Assembly (NCBI RefSeq): GCF_020740795.1
Contig: NC_067287.1
Coordinates: 33,163,501-33,227,500 of the forward strand
Source of the DNA: Apus apus
Lineage: Eukaryota > Chordata > Aves > Apodiformes > Apodidae
Direction: 5' to 3'
DNA: 64,000 nucleotides
Shown here: in pieces, positions 26,401 through 39,604 of the stretch
How the letters are laid out: every line of letters begins with the position of its first letter
How positions within the stretch are numbered: the first letter of the stretch is position 1
Translations under genes and position numbers: made by a program
Notes under the pieces: generated by a model
Seen by the model: only the letters and a program-made list of their open reading frames with translations
Database searches by the model: none
Told to the model about the DNA's origin: nothing

Positions 26401-28336
26401 TTAATCTGTGATAATCACTTTTTTAAGAAACGATTGTATTCCAGCACCACCTGTAGGTATTTGAAGGAAATATATTTAGATCTGTGATCAGGTTTAGCAA
26501 ATAGATTCCTAATTTATAGAAAATGGGACTATTTGTGATAACTGCATAGCTGCTGCTAGAAATATTTTGAGTTTTCAATCTTCATTCAAAAAATTGTTAG
26601 GATACACTGTTTTATTAAATAAATATTTACTATGAAACTGAATGATCAGGGAGCATGACAGAAGCCTGAATGAGATGCTATTTTCAAAAACCGTAAATAT
26701 TGCAATTTTTGCCCCTTTCTACGTAACTAAAGGGCTAAGAGAAATAGAATATTTTTCATGGTGAAAAGTTTCTTTACTCATAGTTGGCTATTCTATAGCT
26801 TAGAATGTGTGATCTTACTGATTAAAACACAGATTCAGTGCTCATTCTTAATGTTATGCAAATGTGGCTGAGACTTCAAAGTACCTAGTACAATTCTGAT
26901 CCAGCCACTCATTTATATGGAATGATTAATATCTTGGTATTGGGCAAGAGTAGTGCAATTACTGGCCTTTTAAGTGAGCAAGAGATGAGATCTGAAGTTG
27001 CCAAGGTCTTTCAGAGAAAGTATCTCAAAAGTAACAGATTAATGAGTTCTTTGAATAGAAAATGTACTAGTATGCCAGTGCCAACAGAATTGCATTTTAA
27101 GATTACGTTCAGTACCTGAAATTTACATATAGCAGAATCAAGGTGAGTTTGATTGTGGTTTTGTTTGTTGGTTTTTTTTTTAATAATAAATGAGACCATT
27201 TCAGATACTTGATACAAAATGTACTCCAAAACCTGAAGCCTTAAAATGGTTTATTGAGTCTAAGTTAAAAACTGTTCAATTGGATTAAATTTTCTCTTTT
27301 TCCTGAAATGGAGAATATCTGATGGAGGGAAGGAGAAAAGGCATGACATTTTGTGCTTTATTTAGGTCAATTTTTAGAAGCAAATCTGTGCTGAAGTTTA
27401 AAAATGGCTAGAGAATACAAGAACATTGTGTGGCCTGGCTTTGCAGAGTCACTGTCATACTGAGTTGACCCCAGCGCTGATTAACTTGAGGTGAAGAGAA
27501 TTCTTAGGGGATCTTCTATGACTGCTTGGGTTTTTCAGTCTAGTAATAGTGTTAGTGGATTTATGTTCAATAATCATTGCTGCACTACTGGAGTCCAAAT
27601 ACACCCTAATTATGTGAGATATAGCTCAACTACACAGAGAACAGAGGCTGAGCCATCTCCTTGTCATCCCCTCATCTCTTCAGTGAGTTTATTGTCTGTT
27701 AAACCACATGGAAGAGTTAAGCAAAATGTTTGTTTTGTGTTTTTGTTGGTTTTGGGCGGGTTTGTTTTGTTACTGGGCCAATGTTGTCAGTACCATAGGT
27801 CACTCAACATGGAGAAAAAAAAACCCAAACTGAAAGAGCAAATAGCACCCTGCATATGGCACTTCATAGCAAAATGCTTTGAAAATAAGGTCACTATTTT
27901 AAGGTCACTATTTTTATCCTTACGAGATATTGGCATACATGTATTTATTACCGTGTTTTAAAAAAAAAACAATTCACAAAATCCCTAAAAAATACTCCAG
28001 TGGGCCAGTTCTGGAATGTGTGTGGGCAAAATAGAAAGAACAGGTTCCTGACACACTCCAAATTGGACAGTCCTGCTGTCTTCATCTGTATATAGGTCTC
28101 ATTAGGGAACCTACAATAGAAAGCTGTTGCTTAATAATTCTCTCTTCTGTGCAGTGAGGTCAAACATCATTGTAAGCAGAACATAACAAGGTTTGGATGA
28201 AAGGGCAGGAAGGCAAGGGGGATAATAATGCCTTTTGAATGTAATCTTGTGTCATTGCTAAGTGATTGCTCCAACTTGATGCGCTTCATCTTGTAGCTTT
28301 TCAAAATGCTCTTGGTGTTTTCAATTGCTGTTTCAG
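23406..28336. other. Non-coding stretch, no gene seen
   Basis: AT-rich sequence with homopolymer runs (13 A at 26197-26209) and small tandem duplications: 10 bp at 24321-24340 and 14 bp at 27887-27914. The 156-codon frame at 27491-27961 crosses a T/G-rich simple tract and resembles no protein family, so it is not called a gene. Confidence 0.5.
27887..27914 (+). repeat. Perfect 14-bp tandem duplication carrying AAGGTCA
   Basis: AAGGTCACTATTTT is repeated head to tail (27887-27900 and 27901-27914). Each copy contains AAGGTCA, the extended half-site of monomer-binding nuclear receptors. The site function is speculative. Confidence 0.85.
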
Positions 28337-28436
28337 TCTAGAATTGAAGGAATTGGAAGGGCAGCTTGTCGTAACCTTTACAGAAGACAAGTCGCAGCTG
28401 ACGAGGATCAACTGCTCAAGTCTCTAGAAAGTACAG
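28337..28436 (+). other. Candidate exon (100 nt), lncRNA or distal 5' UTR exon
   Basis: A good acceptor (GTTTTCAATTGCTGTTTCAG) precedes and a consensus donor (ACAG|GTAGGT) follows. The interval is less AT-rich than its surroundings. One frame is open throughout (33 codons, containing the stretch RRQVAADEDQLLKSLEST), another is open until a stop near the 3' end, and the third is closed. I do not recognise the peptide. With no coding neighbours, a non-coding transcript or an upstream leader exon of the 47-58 kb gene is as likely as a coding exon. Confidence 0.4.
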
Positions 28437-31400
28437 GTAGGTAGATTTGACTTGACTTTGACTCATAATGCACAGCTTTTCTTCCCAATACTGTTCCATG
28501 CATTAGCTAGCCTTTTTTTTTTTTTGTCCTACTCACGTAATTGCCATGCTCCAGGAGCATGCTTCTGCTCCAATTTCCACATGAACAATTAAATAAATCC
28601 AGAAGTACCTCACTTCAAAAACATAACACAATTCAACCAAGTATTATTTAATTGTTTGTAACCTTTCCACACAACCTGTTGTTCCTTCTCTGTTAATAGT
28701 CAACCTTCCTGATGATTTGTTTCTTCATCTAGCCTGAAGCACTCTATTAAATCTCTATTAAAAAAACACAGTAATAAAAAATAGCAGAGATATGATACTC
28801 GGTTTTATATTAGCTGATAAAAATACCTCAATGAAACTTCACAATATCCATTTGTCTTGATATTTTTATTTATGCTTGGCAAATAACTGATTCGAAATAA
28901 TCTTTTTTTCCTGTAGAACAGGTTTTAGACTAAACAAAACAGCTTCCAAAATGAGAAGAAACTTTGGATAGCTCTTATACAGTAGCACTTTTATAATCAG
29001 TTAAAATATTTCATAGGTTTACAAACAAAGCAAAGCCAGACTGCAGTGCTTCATTTCTCTGCTGTATAGTTCCAAGCTGTGTGGAAAAGTTCCTAAATTC
29101 AGGCACTTCCTTTGTCTGTCTCACTGTTTTTGGGGTGATGGGGATTCCTTGCTTTTTAAGTCTGCCAGGCTTATACAGAAAAGCAGCTTTTTGTAGTGAA
29201 GAGAGCAACTAGTGTGTGCCTACCTTATGTAAGAATGAACTTTTTGGAAAGAGCCAAGGTGGCAAGTGAGTTTAGAAGAAGAGGAAAGGATATTTTTCAG
29301 TAGCCTTCTTCAAAAGGATGGAGGTGGATATTGGTCTTCTTTAAGCTGAGTGCTCGGATTGGTTTTCTTTCTCCAGGATGTGAATGTTTTAATCCTCCTC
29401 CAGCTGCACTAAGTAAAGAAGAAAAAGGTAGAAGTAAATAAAATAACACAACCCTTCTGCTGGAGTAAATTGGCAGAGAGTTTCTGTTAGTGCAAGGTTT
29501 TCCTGTTAATTAAGTCTTCAGAGTTATTAACAGGTGTGCCCAGTTTTCACAGTAAAATTCAATGTCATATTTTCAGAAAAATTCCTAATCACTAATCTGC
29601 CCTTAGGCTCTGACCCACAGTGAGCTCTGCACTGACTGACCACTGCACTCAAACAAAAGCTCATGGGTCTGGCAGTTCTCCAGGGAGAGACAGTCAGATG
29701 AGGCAAGTTGTAAAAAAAACCCAGACAGATGAATTCCTGGGGTAGGAGAAAGGTAGGATGATCCTGTAATTAACTTCAAAAATCAAGTTAAATTAATTAA
29801 TATTTTCAAATGAACAATAGGTTATCTTCATGTGTTTTGCTGATACTGCAAGTATTACTGATTTTTAATAATGTATGTTGCTTCCACCTTAGAAAGTCTA
29901 AGCTTAAATAGGCTGTCTCTTCTTTTATGGATCACAGTGTTGTATTACAATTGAGGTGTTGGTGTTTTGTTGTTTTTTTTTTAATATGTTAGGTGCTTTG
30001 AAGATACTTAATATATAATCAAGGTTTCAAAATCTGTTTGAATTTCCTGGTTTTGTTTGTTGCTTTGCTAAAACAGATTTGCTGAGATGTCTCGAGTGCT
30101 CCTTAAAACCCCCAAGAAAAAGCAGGTGATAAATAAATTCATGTTTAGATTAAGGTTTAAATCAGTCAAACCCATCAGAAGTAATTTCAAGGATTGCTTT
30201 GTGAAGCTACGGGCTTTGGGTGCCCATGAAGGAGAAGGAAAGCATACTCGAGTGATAACACTGATAACAAGATGTTTTAAAAAGATACTATTAAGAAAAT
30301 AAGATTTAAAGGCTCAAAATTATTATAAATGTAATGATGAAAGAATGGAGTGAAAATGAGAATGCAGTACAAACAATGTGAAGAAAGGCATACATTGCCA
30401 AGCCACTTGCCATCATTTATCAGCAGTCCTGGCTGACTGGAGAAATACCAGCAGATTGGAATTGTCAGAATTATTTTAGGAATTGTTCCTTTTAGAACAA
30501 CTATGCCAGATGATATGAGGAAACATCACTGCAGAACTTCATGTTTTGTAGTAAGTGGTGTTTACTTATGATAGCTGTTCCTGCAGGGTGATATAACTGA
30601 GATATCATTTGTTTCTACAGATATTTTCTGTGCTACTGTTATTGTACTGTGCTTTCATTTGTCTTTGGACCAAAGTTTCTTCTGTCAGTATCACTATTTG
30701 ATCTTATGTCAGGAAAAGATACATTCTGAGAGTTATTGAAGAGACACTGGACTAAGAAAGAAGCACAAAAATACGTACCTGTCAAGTTATGCCTTTAGAA
30801 ACTAAAAGAAGAATTATCAGCACATATCAACAGGTATCAACAGATGAATACAAATGACTGGCACAACTGAAATGCTGAGTGAGGACACAGTGGCAATGGT
30901 GAGTTAAGTGGTCTTTGTAGCACTAAGACTAAAAACCAGCAAGGATTTATTGTACAATTTTAACTGAAATCAGATATACTCCTTTCTCTCGAGCTCTCTA
31001 ATGCCTAGTTGTAACAGATGTTACTGTGGGTGGACTAGGGGAGCCTGTGCAGGATCAGACCCGTGTTATAAACTTTGTACTGTAGCCCAAGACTGAGGAA
31101 GAGGAATGTTGGAGGCTTGGCCATGAGGTCTGTTTGATATCTCAGCATTAATGAGGCTTCAAAAATGGTAGTCACGTTGTAGAACTTATTATGGCTTTTG
31201 GCCTCCTAGGAGCCATAGAAATATTTAAGGTACCACCCTCTCTACCCTTAAGCTTGAACACACTTATGTCAGCAAAATTTGTCAGTATCTTCCCTTTCCT
31301 TAGGCAATGGCATGCGATGGTGTTTATTCATGTTTTGATCACAGATGCGTTATCTATAATTAAATGCCTAGTGATTAAATTCTCTCTGATCATAAAAGTG

Positions 31401-31732
31401 TATCAGTTGATTTGCTGTTAACAAAGCTCGTCCAGTACTGATTCGACGAATTTGCTCTCATGAGCAGTGACCAGAACCAATGAGACTTAGCTTTTATTAA
31501 TCTGATGTTTATTGAAGTTCACAGTATGCTGTACTTAAATCTTGTAAGGGAACCAGTGAAGAGTTAAAGAAAGTCACCATTTAGCTTGGTTGTGTGTCAA
31601 GAATGTGGTTCTTCATAACCAGCTAGCAATGTGAGCACATTGTTCAAAATATCCTTTATAAAAATAACCAGTTAGGGAATGTGAGCCTCGCTTTCTGCTC
31701 TGTGTTGCTGAAATAGAGCATGTATTACCTAG
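28437..31732. other. Non-coding stretch, no gene seen
   Basis: AT-rich sequence with a 13-T run at 28513-28525 and no recognised repeat family. The 71-codon basic frame at 30087-30302 lacks splice, domain or start-context support and is treated as chance. Confidence 0.5.
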
Positions 31733-32125
31733 AATCACAGAATGGTTTGGGCTGGAAGGGACCTTAAGGATTGTCTAGTTCCAATTCCCCTACATGGGCA
31801 GGGACACCTCCAGCTTGACCAGGTTGCTCCAAGCCCCACCCAACCTGGTCTTGAACACTTCCAGGGATGGGACAGCCACAACTTCCCTGGGCAGCATTTC
31901 GCCACCCTCATCTTCGTAATGTCTGACGTAAATCTCCCCTTCCCAGTTTAAAGCCATTGATCCTTGTCCTATTGCTACATGGCCTTTTAAGAAGCCCCTC
32001 CCCAGCTTTACAGTAGGTCCCTCTCAGGTACTGGAAAGTGCTATAAGGTCTCTCTGGAGCCTTCTCGTCTCCAGACTGAACAGCCCCAACTCTCTCAGCC
32101 TGTCTCCACAGGAGAGGTATTTGTA
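31733..32125 (-). mobile_element. CR1 LINE, 5'-truncated
   Basis: The plus strand opens with the antisense CR1 terminus (AATCACAGAATGGTTTGGGC) and the antisense 3' UTR. It continues through the antisense end of ORF2, ending near 'cagcctgtctccacaggagagg'. Minus-strand frames retain pieces of the ORF2 C-terminus, for example [20 protein letters not shown]. Frames shift along the element, so it is dead. It is well preserved relative to the copies at 3.3 and 14.3 kb. Confidence 0.95.
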
Positions 32126-34502
32126 TAGCTTTGTGGAGTTTGTGGAAATAAACATCATACCATGCCAATGAAACAGAATGTTTCCTAAAGCTCTTCTGCA
32201 GTTTTCCAGAACTGTGTCATTCTGAGCCTCCTTTTGACTTAGTTTGAGAGCTGTGGGGCACAGAGGATCTTTCTTGTTAAGATGCAGAAAGCAGTGCATG
32301 GGTTCACCCTCTGCACAATGACAGAGTTGACTTGCTTTCCTTAAGACTAGCTCCGTTTACATCACGTTTCATCTATGAATAAACTTGCTTATTAATGATT
32401 TCAATTTGCATATTCTATGCTCATTGAAAGTCTGTTTGTACAATTATTACTTTGAAATCATGTTCATGCAAACCAGGCCTCTATTCTGTACTTTCACAAC
32501 ATCAGATAACACTGAAGGATTAAGTTTGTAATTCCACAGTGATTATACTTTATAATTATGGTGATATAAATGGTTATTTTAATTTCCAATTTTTTTCTCT
32601 AATTTATTTTGGTTTAGAAAACCTTATTTTTATTTTTTTTTTAGCTGGGATAGCCTGTTATATAGCTAGTTTAAATAACTGTATCTTGCTGAACTTTATC
32701 TCATTTAGGTCTGAGTATTCAAGTCCTAAATTGATACATAATTTCTAAAAACCCTTGCATTATCCCTGAAAGCACCAGATGCTTAGAGAATTCATTCTGA
32801 AAATAAGCAACATGAATAAATCAAAATGGATTCTAATTTACTGAAACATGTAATCTGCTGCTTCTTAAGATCTACTGATGCATAAATGCTTTCCTTTTTC
32901 AATTACTTTTTTTTTTTTTAATTTCTTCCTCTTTCTGTGATAGTCTGGAAAGGTCTATCTTTTGTGGAAGTTTACTCAGTGTAACCAAATAAGAACGGAC
33001 TTACTCAAAATTAAGGGATTTGTAGGATTATAATTCAGACTTAAAAAGCCTGAACAAATAAATGGTCACAAAACTACAGGGAATGAGCAGGGGAAGTGTG
33101 AGAACTTAACAATCAGAGAAACTTATTCCTCAATCACCTCTTACTTTTCAAAAGTGACTTGACAGCATTATGCATAAAGGTATCCATTGCCTTTTTTATT
33201 GTAGAAAATAGAGTGAAATCTACTGTTGTTTGCTTATCTGAATAAAATAGGTTACGTCAAAAAAAGGTGGGGTTTTTGTTGTTGTTTGGGTGTTTGGTTT
33301 GGTTTTTTTCTTTTTATGCTCCAGCAGCTATGGATAAATAGGGAACCTCATATTCCTTCTTTCAGGTATTATTTCCTCTTCTCCTTCCAGATGTAGAATT
33401 ATGGGCAGGAACAGCTAGCAAAATTCATTCTGCTAATTACAAAGATGTTTCTCTTCTTAGTCGGAACAATAAATCCTCTTTGACAGCCACAAAACTTACA
33501 GGCAAATAGAATACTGACCTCTGGATTGATCCTGCAAAAAATAAATGAGTTATATCCTCATTAGTGATAGTATTAATTTAGATTTTTATTTCTGTTGTCT
33601 TTGAGGAGATTGCCTAAATGTGAATTGCAAACAAAACCTTTTATTTGCTACTGTTAGATTAATAATCGTTCGCTTCTTATTGTGAAGCAGTTTTAGTGAT
33701 TGGGCAGAATAGCTAATAGAATATAGGAGTGACTAGAAAACTAAACCTAGAACATATTGGGAGATGACTTCTGCTTGATCTGATTCTGCAACTGCTTCCA
33801 GGGTAGGAAAATGTGTAAAATCAATTCACATATTTTCCTTTAATAGCGTGTCACAAATGTGGCATCATCTGCATTTCTCTTCTGTTCTTGAATTGCTTTG
33901 TAATTTTGAGAACTTGTCAGCAAAATTTTGGAGGCTAGGGTTTGAGAAGGACCCGTGTTTCCAGAATTCCTTTTATTCCCAAATACTATTCATGCCCTAA
34001 ACAGAGTTTTTTTGGATGTGTGTTATTCTGGATGGATGACTCTTGGTGATAACTGTTCTTAATACTGGAAAAAAAAAAAAATAGGAAGCAAGAGTCCTGA
34101 GGAAATGATACCTTAGCATTCTGACTGAAGATGACCTTGAAACATAAAGACATCTCCTGTCATGGATCACTAAATACTGGGGTTTCAGATGTAAACTTTC
34201 CATGAGCACATAGAGCTCATGAAAAATGATCCTGCAAAAAGTGCTTTGCAGAGTGGAAATTATGTTCATGCAGAAAAGTCTCTTTTGCTGGAAGAACTGA
34301 TGGATGTTCTCTATGTGGCATTTTTGCTTGTGTTTTTAAGAGCCATGCATTATTATTTGGAGTGATGTCATAGTCAGTTATGAAACCAGTTTTGCAGTAA
34401 GATGTCAATTGTTTTTTTTTCCTACACACTTTGCAAGCATTGGCATAAAGCATAAGGGTCCATATGTAAGCTAGGAGGGGAAAGCTCTAGGCCCCTTGTA
34501 CT
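32126..34502. other. Non-coding stretch, no gene seen
   Basis: AT-rich sequence with a T/G-rich low-complexity tract at about 33268-33316 and poly-A/poly-T runs near 32908 and 34070. No exon or transposon was recognised. Confidence 0.5.
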
Positions 34503-34715
34503 CGGTTCCAGTTTGCACCCATTGCCCCTTGTCCTATCACTGGACATCACTGTAAAAAGCCTGGCTCTGTCCTCCAGACACTCTCCCTTAACATATTTGT
34601 AAACATTGATGAGGTCGCCCCTCAGTCTCCTCTTTTCCAAGCTAAAGAGACCCAGCTCCCTCAGGCTTTCCTCACAAGGGAGATGTTCCACTCCCTTAAT
34701 CATTACTCTTACAGA
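34503..34715 (-). mobile_element. CR1 LINE fragment (ORF2 C-terminal part, no 3' UTR)
   Basis: The minus strand encodes a readable piece of the CR1 ORF2 C-terminus, including [20 protein letters not shown] followed by VYKYVKGE. It is open across most of the fragment. Unlike the other copies, the 3' UTR and ATTCTATG terminus are missing, so this copy has been cut at both ends by a later deletion or rearrangement. Confidence 0.9.
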
Positions 34716-37700
34716 GCTGTAGTAACTTCCTTTGATTTCAAAGGTGCAAGGATTAGTTAGATATGCAACAATGTGGGAATATAGTTTTCCTACTTTAATG
34801 GCAGTAAAAGCTGCTACCTAAGTAAAAAAGGCTTCTGTAAAATCATTAGGAAGTGATCAACTAAAATATTATGAAGTTTCATTGTTGTTACCAAAGAGCA
34901 GTAATTAATCACAAGAAACATGTTTTAACATTTAGCATTTTAAGGACATGCTCATCGATATGCCTTATGCTCAGGCAAGGTTTTAATCAGTAGATCACTT
35001 AATTGATTGTTCAGTGTCACTTCAATTCCATAAGCAGGAAGAACTTGTAGCCCATTATTCACACACATATTTGGTTTAATAATTTTTCTGCTACCTATTG
35101 TGAGCAAGAGATTGCTGAGAAGGAGATTTTGGTAAGAAAAGTGAATGTTGTCTGTAAAAATCAAAGGAACTTCCTTTGATTGTCTGAATCAGCTATGATT
35201 AGGAAAAAGCAATTTAGTTTCAGAAAAAAAGCTACTTACTGACGGAGTATGATTTACTATTAATATTTTTGTTTCCTAAAGTACTTAAACCTCCCTAGGA
35301 TTCATATTTAAATAACTGTGTTCTTGCTTTGGGCAATTGTAACTTCTGAGTAGGTTTTTTTTTTTGTTACTCTGCTTTCCAGCTGGCCTGTCTACCTGCC
35401 TACAGTTTGTATCCAAAAAAACAGTTCAACATCCAGTAAGGTATTTCTTTCATAGTTGAAACAAAACAGTCATACCAATGTCTGTATTCTGCATTATTTC
35501 TAAAATTTTGACAGAACCTGAACCCCCCCCACCCCAAAAAAAAAAAAAAAGACATTAAAAATTGCATCCTCATCAATGGCATTGCTTAAACTAATGGTCT
35601 TTGTGCCAAGAAACAAAATTGCATAATAGAGTGAAAGATGTCTAGGGTGAAAAGGACTAATTAAATTATTGAGTTTTCTTGTATGTTACAAAATACTTTT
35701 TTTTTTTTCTCATGAAGAACTGATTACTCTGACAGCTGCCTGATTTGGTTGTTAAATTTGATCTCATTCTCCATCCTCTGCTCCACACCTTGGTACAAAT
35801 CCCTGAATTTTAAAAATGTTTTTGCCTGTATACACATCATTTTACATCTCCAGAACAAGCCCTGAAAAACTTGCTTTTCCTCTTACTGCAATTTAGTGTA
35901 TGGATAATTCTAACCCTATTCTGGGTGTGTAACCTATTCAAGCCTCTTTTATTTTCAAAGGATCCACACCTGTATTTGTGTCAGTTCAGCATTAAGGAAA
36001 CAAAAAAGAAAGGTTTCTCATTTGTCAGGCTTGTGATTAAATGATCGTTGTGGATCTGATACATTAAATTGTAGAGCAGCACAGTTACAAGACTTCCATA
36101 CTTGTGTGCAAATAGAGATCACCTGCTTCACTTCTGTGACACAAAAAAAGGCCAACATGTGCAAAGTTAACCTAAAGCTTCTATGAGAGATTAACTCTCA
36201 AAGCTTGAAGTTCTTTCCTGACCAAATAGTAAATATGCACTTACTGCATACTATTATAGCTCAGTCCTTACACTGCTACAGATCCGTGACAAATGATATT
36301 GCAGTCTCCACAGTGACCCAGAGGAGATTGTGTTGAATTATTCCTCCTGTTTAGTGTCTTGCAACAATGCACTTCCCAGTACTTATCTGGCACTCCTAGT
36401 CTGCACGTGAACCCAGAAGGACAGAACTGCAGGTACAGATGTGCATATGTAACAAGAAAAGATGTTCAACAGAAGTTATTCAGACTGCAGAGAATTCACA
36501 TGTTATGTCTGATGTGTTCTTTTATTTTTGAATGAATGTTGACCCAACTATGCATATATGGAAACATTTGTGTGCTTAAAGAGAATCATTATATGAAGCC
36601 TGTGTACTAGTTGTACTAGCCTGCTGTCTTTCTCCACAGCAGATAAGGTTGCATAACAGTTTATGAAGATGGATATGTTAAAATATAACCAAGCTCCTTT
36701 GCTGGAGGTGGTAACCTTTACTTAGCAGCAAGAAGTGCTGCCACTTAGCTTCCAATTTCACACTTCATTTATTTTGCTGCTTTTCTCAATTGACTTGCTG
36801 AACTATCAATTATGCTTTCTTAGTTGACGTTCCCTTTGCTGAACTGACCTGCTGAGGCAAGCGTCGATCTTCCAGACTCAGTCAGCATGCCCCACTGAGT
36901 TGGATTTTACCAGCATGAGCCTGGTTGGGGTGCAAATAGTGGCTAAAACAGATTAAGTATTCGGCTTTGAAGATCACAGACAGGCTGGTTATTTTACTAA
37001 CCCAGTTTAGATTTGGACCCACCTGCACAATGGACAAGATCTTCCTTCCTAACTAGTTGTTGTAAATGAAAGTAGAAGAAAGACCAGAATGAACAAAGAC
37101 TTCTTAAAGGAAGTTGGTGTTCAGAGTGCGTTTCTCTCAGCTTTTCTCTTAATTTTTATTCTTGGTTGAAATCTGCGTATGTCAGTGTATTCCAGAGTTT
37201 TGGGTAGGGGGAGGGAAGTATATAATGAAAACCTAGCTTTCCATCAAAAAGATCTGAAATTGGAAATCTCTCAATCAGTCTACTATTAACATACTCTTCT
37301 ACTTATAGCTTCCATATAATCTATCTAGTCTATTTAAGTAATTGAAATATTTTTGCATCACTGGTTTTGTTTATTTTTCTATGATATCAAAGTATTTGAA
37401 GGAAAAATTGGTTGAATTTTATGTGAATTTCTAGATATAATGAAAAGCCATGATGAACAGTTGTGTTGCATGTATATATATATATCAGTTGTTTCTTCAA
37501 CAAGCAACACATTTAAGAAGTGGTATAGCACAAAAAAGTGTTTTTTGGAGGAAATATTAAAATATCTTAAGATGGGGTCCAACAGAGTGCTCTGGTGACT
37601 GTAAGAAACCTTTGTTCAGCTTACATTTATTTATCAAGAGGAAACTTTCAGTGTTTGACTTATTGCAAGTAGTTTGGATTAAGAGCTTCCTTGAAACATA

Positions 37701-39604
37701 CGTGTAAGCAATTACAGCTTGCTTGTATGAGGACTGTTCAAAGAAAGAAATCTAAATGCTTCTTTTAAATAGTTATCTGGTGTGTTAGAGCAGGGTATAT
37801 TATAATATCTTGGCTCTGGGTAGGTTTTGTTACTCTGTAGTATCAGAAAGCAAACAATATCACCCCTGTGAAAAGAAATCAAATAAGCTCTCAGGCTTCT
37901 TCCAGAATCTGGAAAAGTTTTGTGTGGTGCTGGAAAGAGATAGCAGAGGATCAAAGGAAAATACAGAGTAATTCCTGATCTTTTACCAACAGCTTATGAA
38001 CATTATGAATAATCTTCCTTCTCTGTGTTTTCTTATTTAACATGGGCTAATTCAGGGAAGGTGGAGAGAGGCTTGAACCCTTGATCAGGTTCACAATGAC
38101 GTTTCATGAAAGAGATGCATGATTGAAAACCCTCACATCATAAGGAAACCTTGTATATAAAAATACAGCTCTTATACATTTGGTTCAGAGAGCTATCCAA
38201 AATTGTGTTAATGATTTTTAATTTTATGTAATCTTTCATAGTGATTTGAAAAAGCTATTTATATTATTATAATGTGGTAGTGGGAGATTCTTGCAATGGA
38301 AAAATTTTCCACTCAGCAAACTAGGATTTTACAGAAATGGAATCTGGATTTGCTCACAGCAGCCAGATTTCCATATGTTGTAAATACAACTTTTGTGAGT
38401 ATTCTGAACTGTTGTGTTGAACTGTGCTGTACTAAGGATGTACTTAATCCCTATGAAGCAGCTATTAATACTGGTTTTTTCCAATTAATTACACAGGATC
38501 ATTACACTGTTGTCAATCTTCCATAGACCACACTCCTGGTTTCCTATCTGACTTACACTTTGGCAGCACTATAAACATTTCACATGAACTGTCAGTAACT
38601 CATTTCTATTAAAAAAAACTGTTGTGGATACAGTTTCACTTGATTCATTCATCCAGTTACTGTACAGCCTAACATGTGTGGATTTGCTAGATGAGACAAG
38701 AATGCAGCACTAAGTACAATTTTTGTAGAAATGAGTTATGAAGGTTTTTTCCCTTGAAAAATACTTCTTTATTCCAGTGTTACTAATTGTGTGTTTGGAG
38801 TAGGCACATGCTTAAGTGCTTTTCGCTGATGAGTGCCTGAGATGTTTACTTTTCTCTTTGAAAAGATAAGTCCAAATGGAAAACTCTTGTGAAAGGCATT
38901 ATGTTCCAGTTCTGATCTCCCGAGACAGGCAATCTTGCAAAGGATCTGTTTTGGTCTTTTGGTTGCTTTGTGTGTGCACCATGAAACGGTTGCACATACG
39001 AGATGTTTTGAATCCAGCACATTAGTTGAAGTCATTTGGCTACTAAAGAAAGAAACAAACGGTATTACCAGAGGATAATTTGATCTATGGCGCTCATTTA
39101 AGGTAGTTCTTAGCTAATGAGTTTGAAAGGGGTCTCTTACATAGACCAGTCTCACAGAACCTGTGACACAACTTGTTGGTGTTGCATCATGCATTCCAGT
39201 GTTACAGCATACAAAATATTCCATGTTTGGCATAGTCTTGTCTTGACTGATTAGCTCTGAAACAGTTTGATGGTGGACTTTGAACACAGTTTCTGTGGGG
39301 TTGTTTTTGTAGTTTGTATTCAGTATTTCCCCTTTTCTTGAAGTACAGACTACCAGTGTCTAATCTGCTTATTTTTATTTACTCTCTATTACAGTAAAAA
39401 ATAGTAGTAATACTGGAAAGATAAGATTCTTTTGCTCACAGCTAGGCAGCATGAGCTTTGCTGAAGATGGATTAGTGTTCTGTTACCTGGGAAAGAAACA
39501 CAAATTGTTCGGAGCTTCTTAGAGAGAAGGAACATGGCAGAGGGCAGACAAGTGTTCTGTGCCTTTCAGGAGGTATTGTTTAAATAATTGTCCTCCAATT
39601 GTCC
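34716..39604. other. Non-coding stretch, no gene seen
   Basis: AT-rich sequence. It contains a C8/A15 run at 35523-35550, a short (TA)n near 37473-37486, and a cluster of TGCTGA and CTCAGTCAGCA motifs around 36791-36890 that could bind bZIP factors. No exon was recognised. Confidence 0.5.
35523..35550. repeat. C8-A-C4-A15 homopolymer run
   Basis: Eight C, one A, four C and then fifteen A in a row. Such runs are length-polymorphic and sequencing-error prone. Confidence 0.9.

Noticed and set aside
27491..27961. 156-codon plus-strand open frame
   Set aside because: It runs through a T/G low-complexity tract, shows no domain or conserved-looking composition, and has no supporting splice or promoter signal.
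30087..30302. Basic 71-codon plus-strand frame (K/R-rich)
   Set aside because: I considered a relic of a small basic protein or of the basic TFPI C-terminus, but there is no matching motif order and no splice context.
31908..32299. Two overlapping minus-strand frames that look gene-like
   Set aside because: They are explained by the CR1 ORF2 remnant in different frames plus adjacent sequence, not by a host gene.
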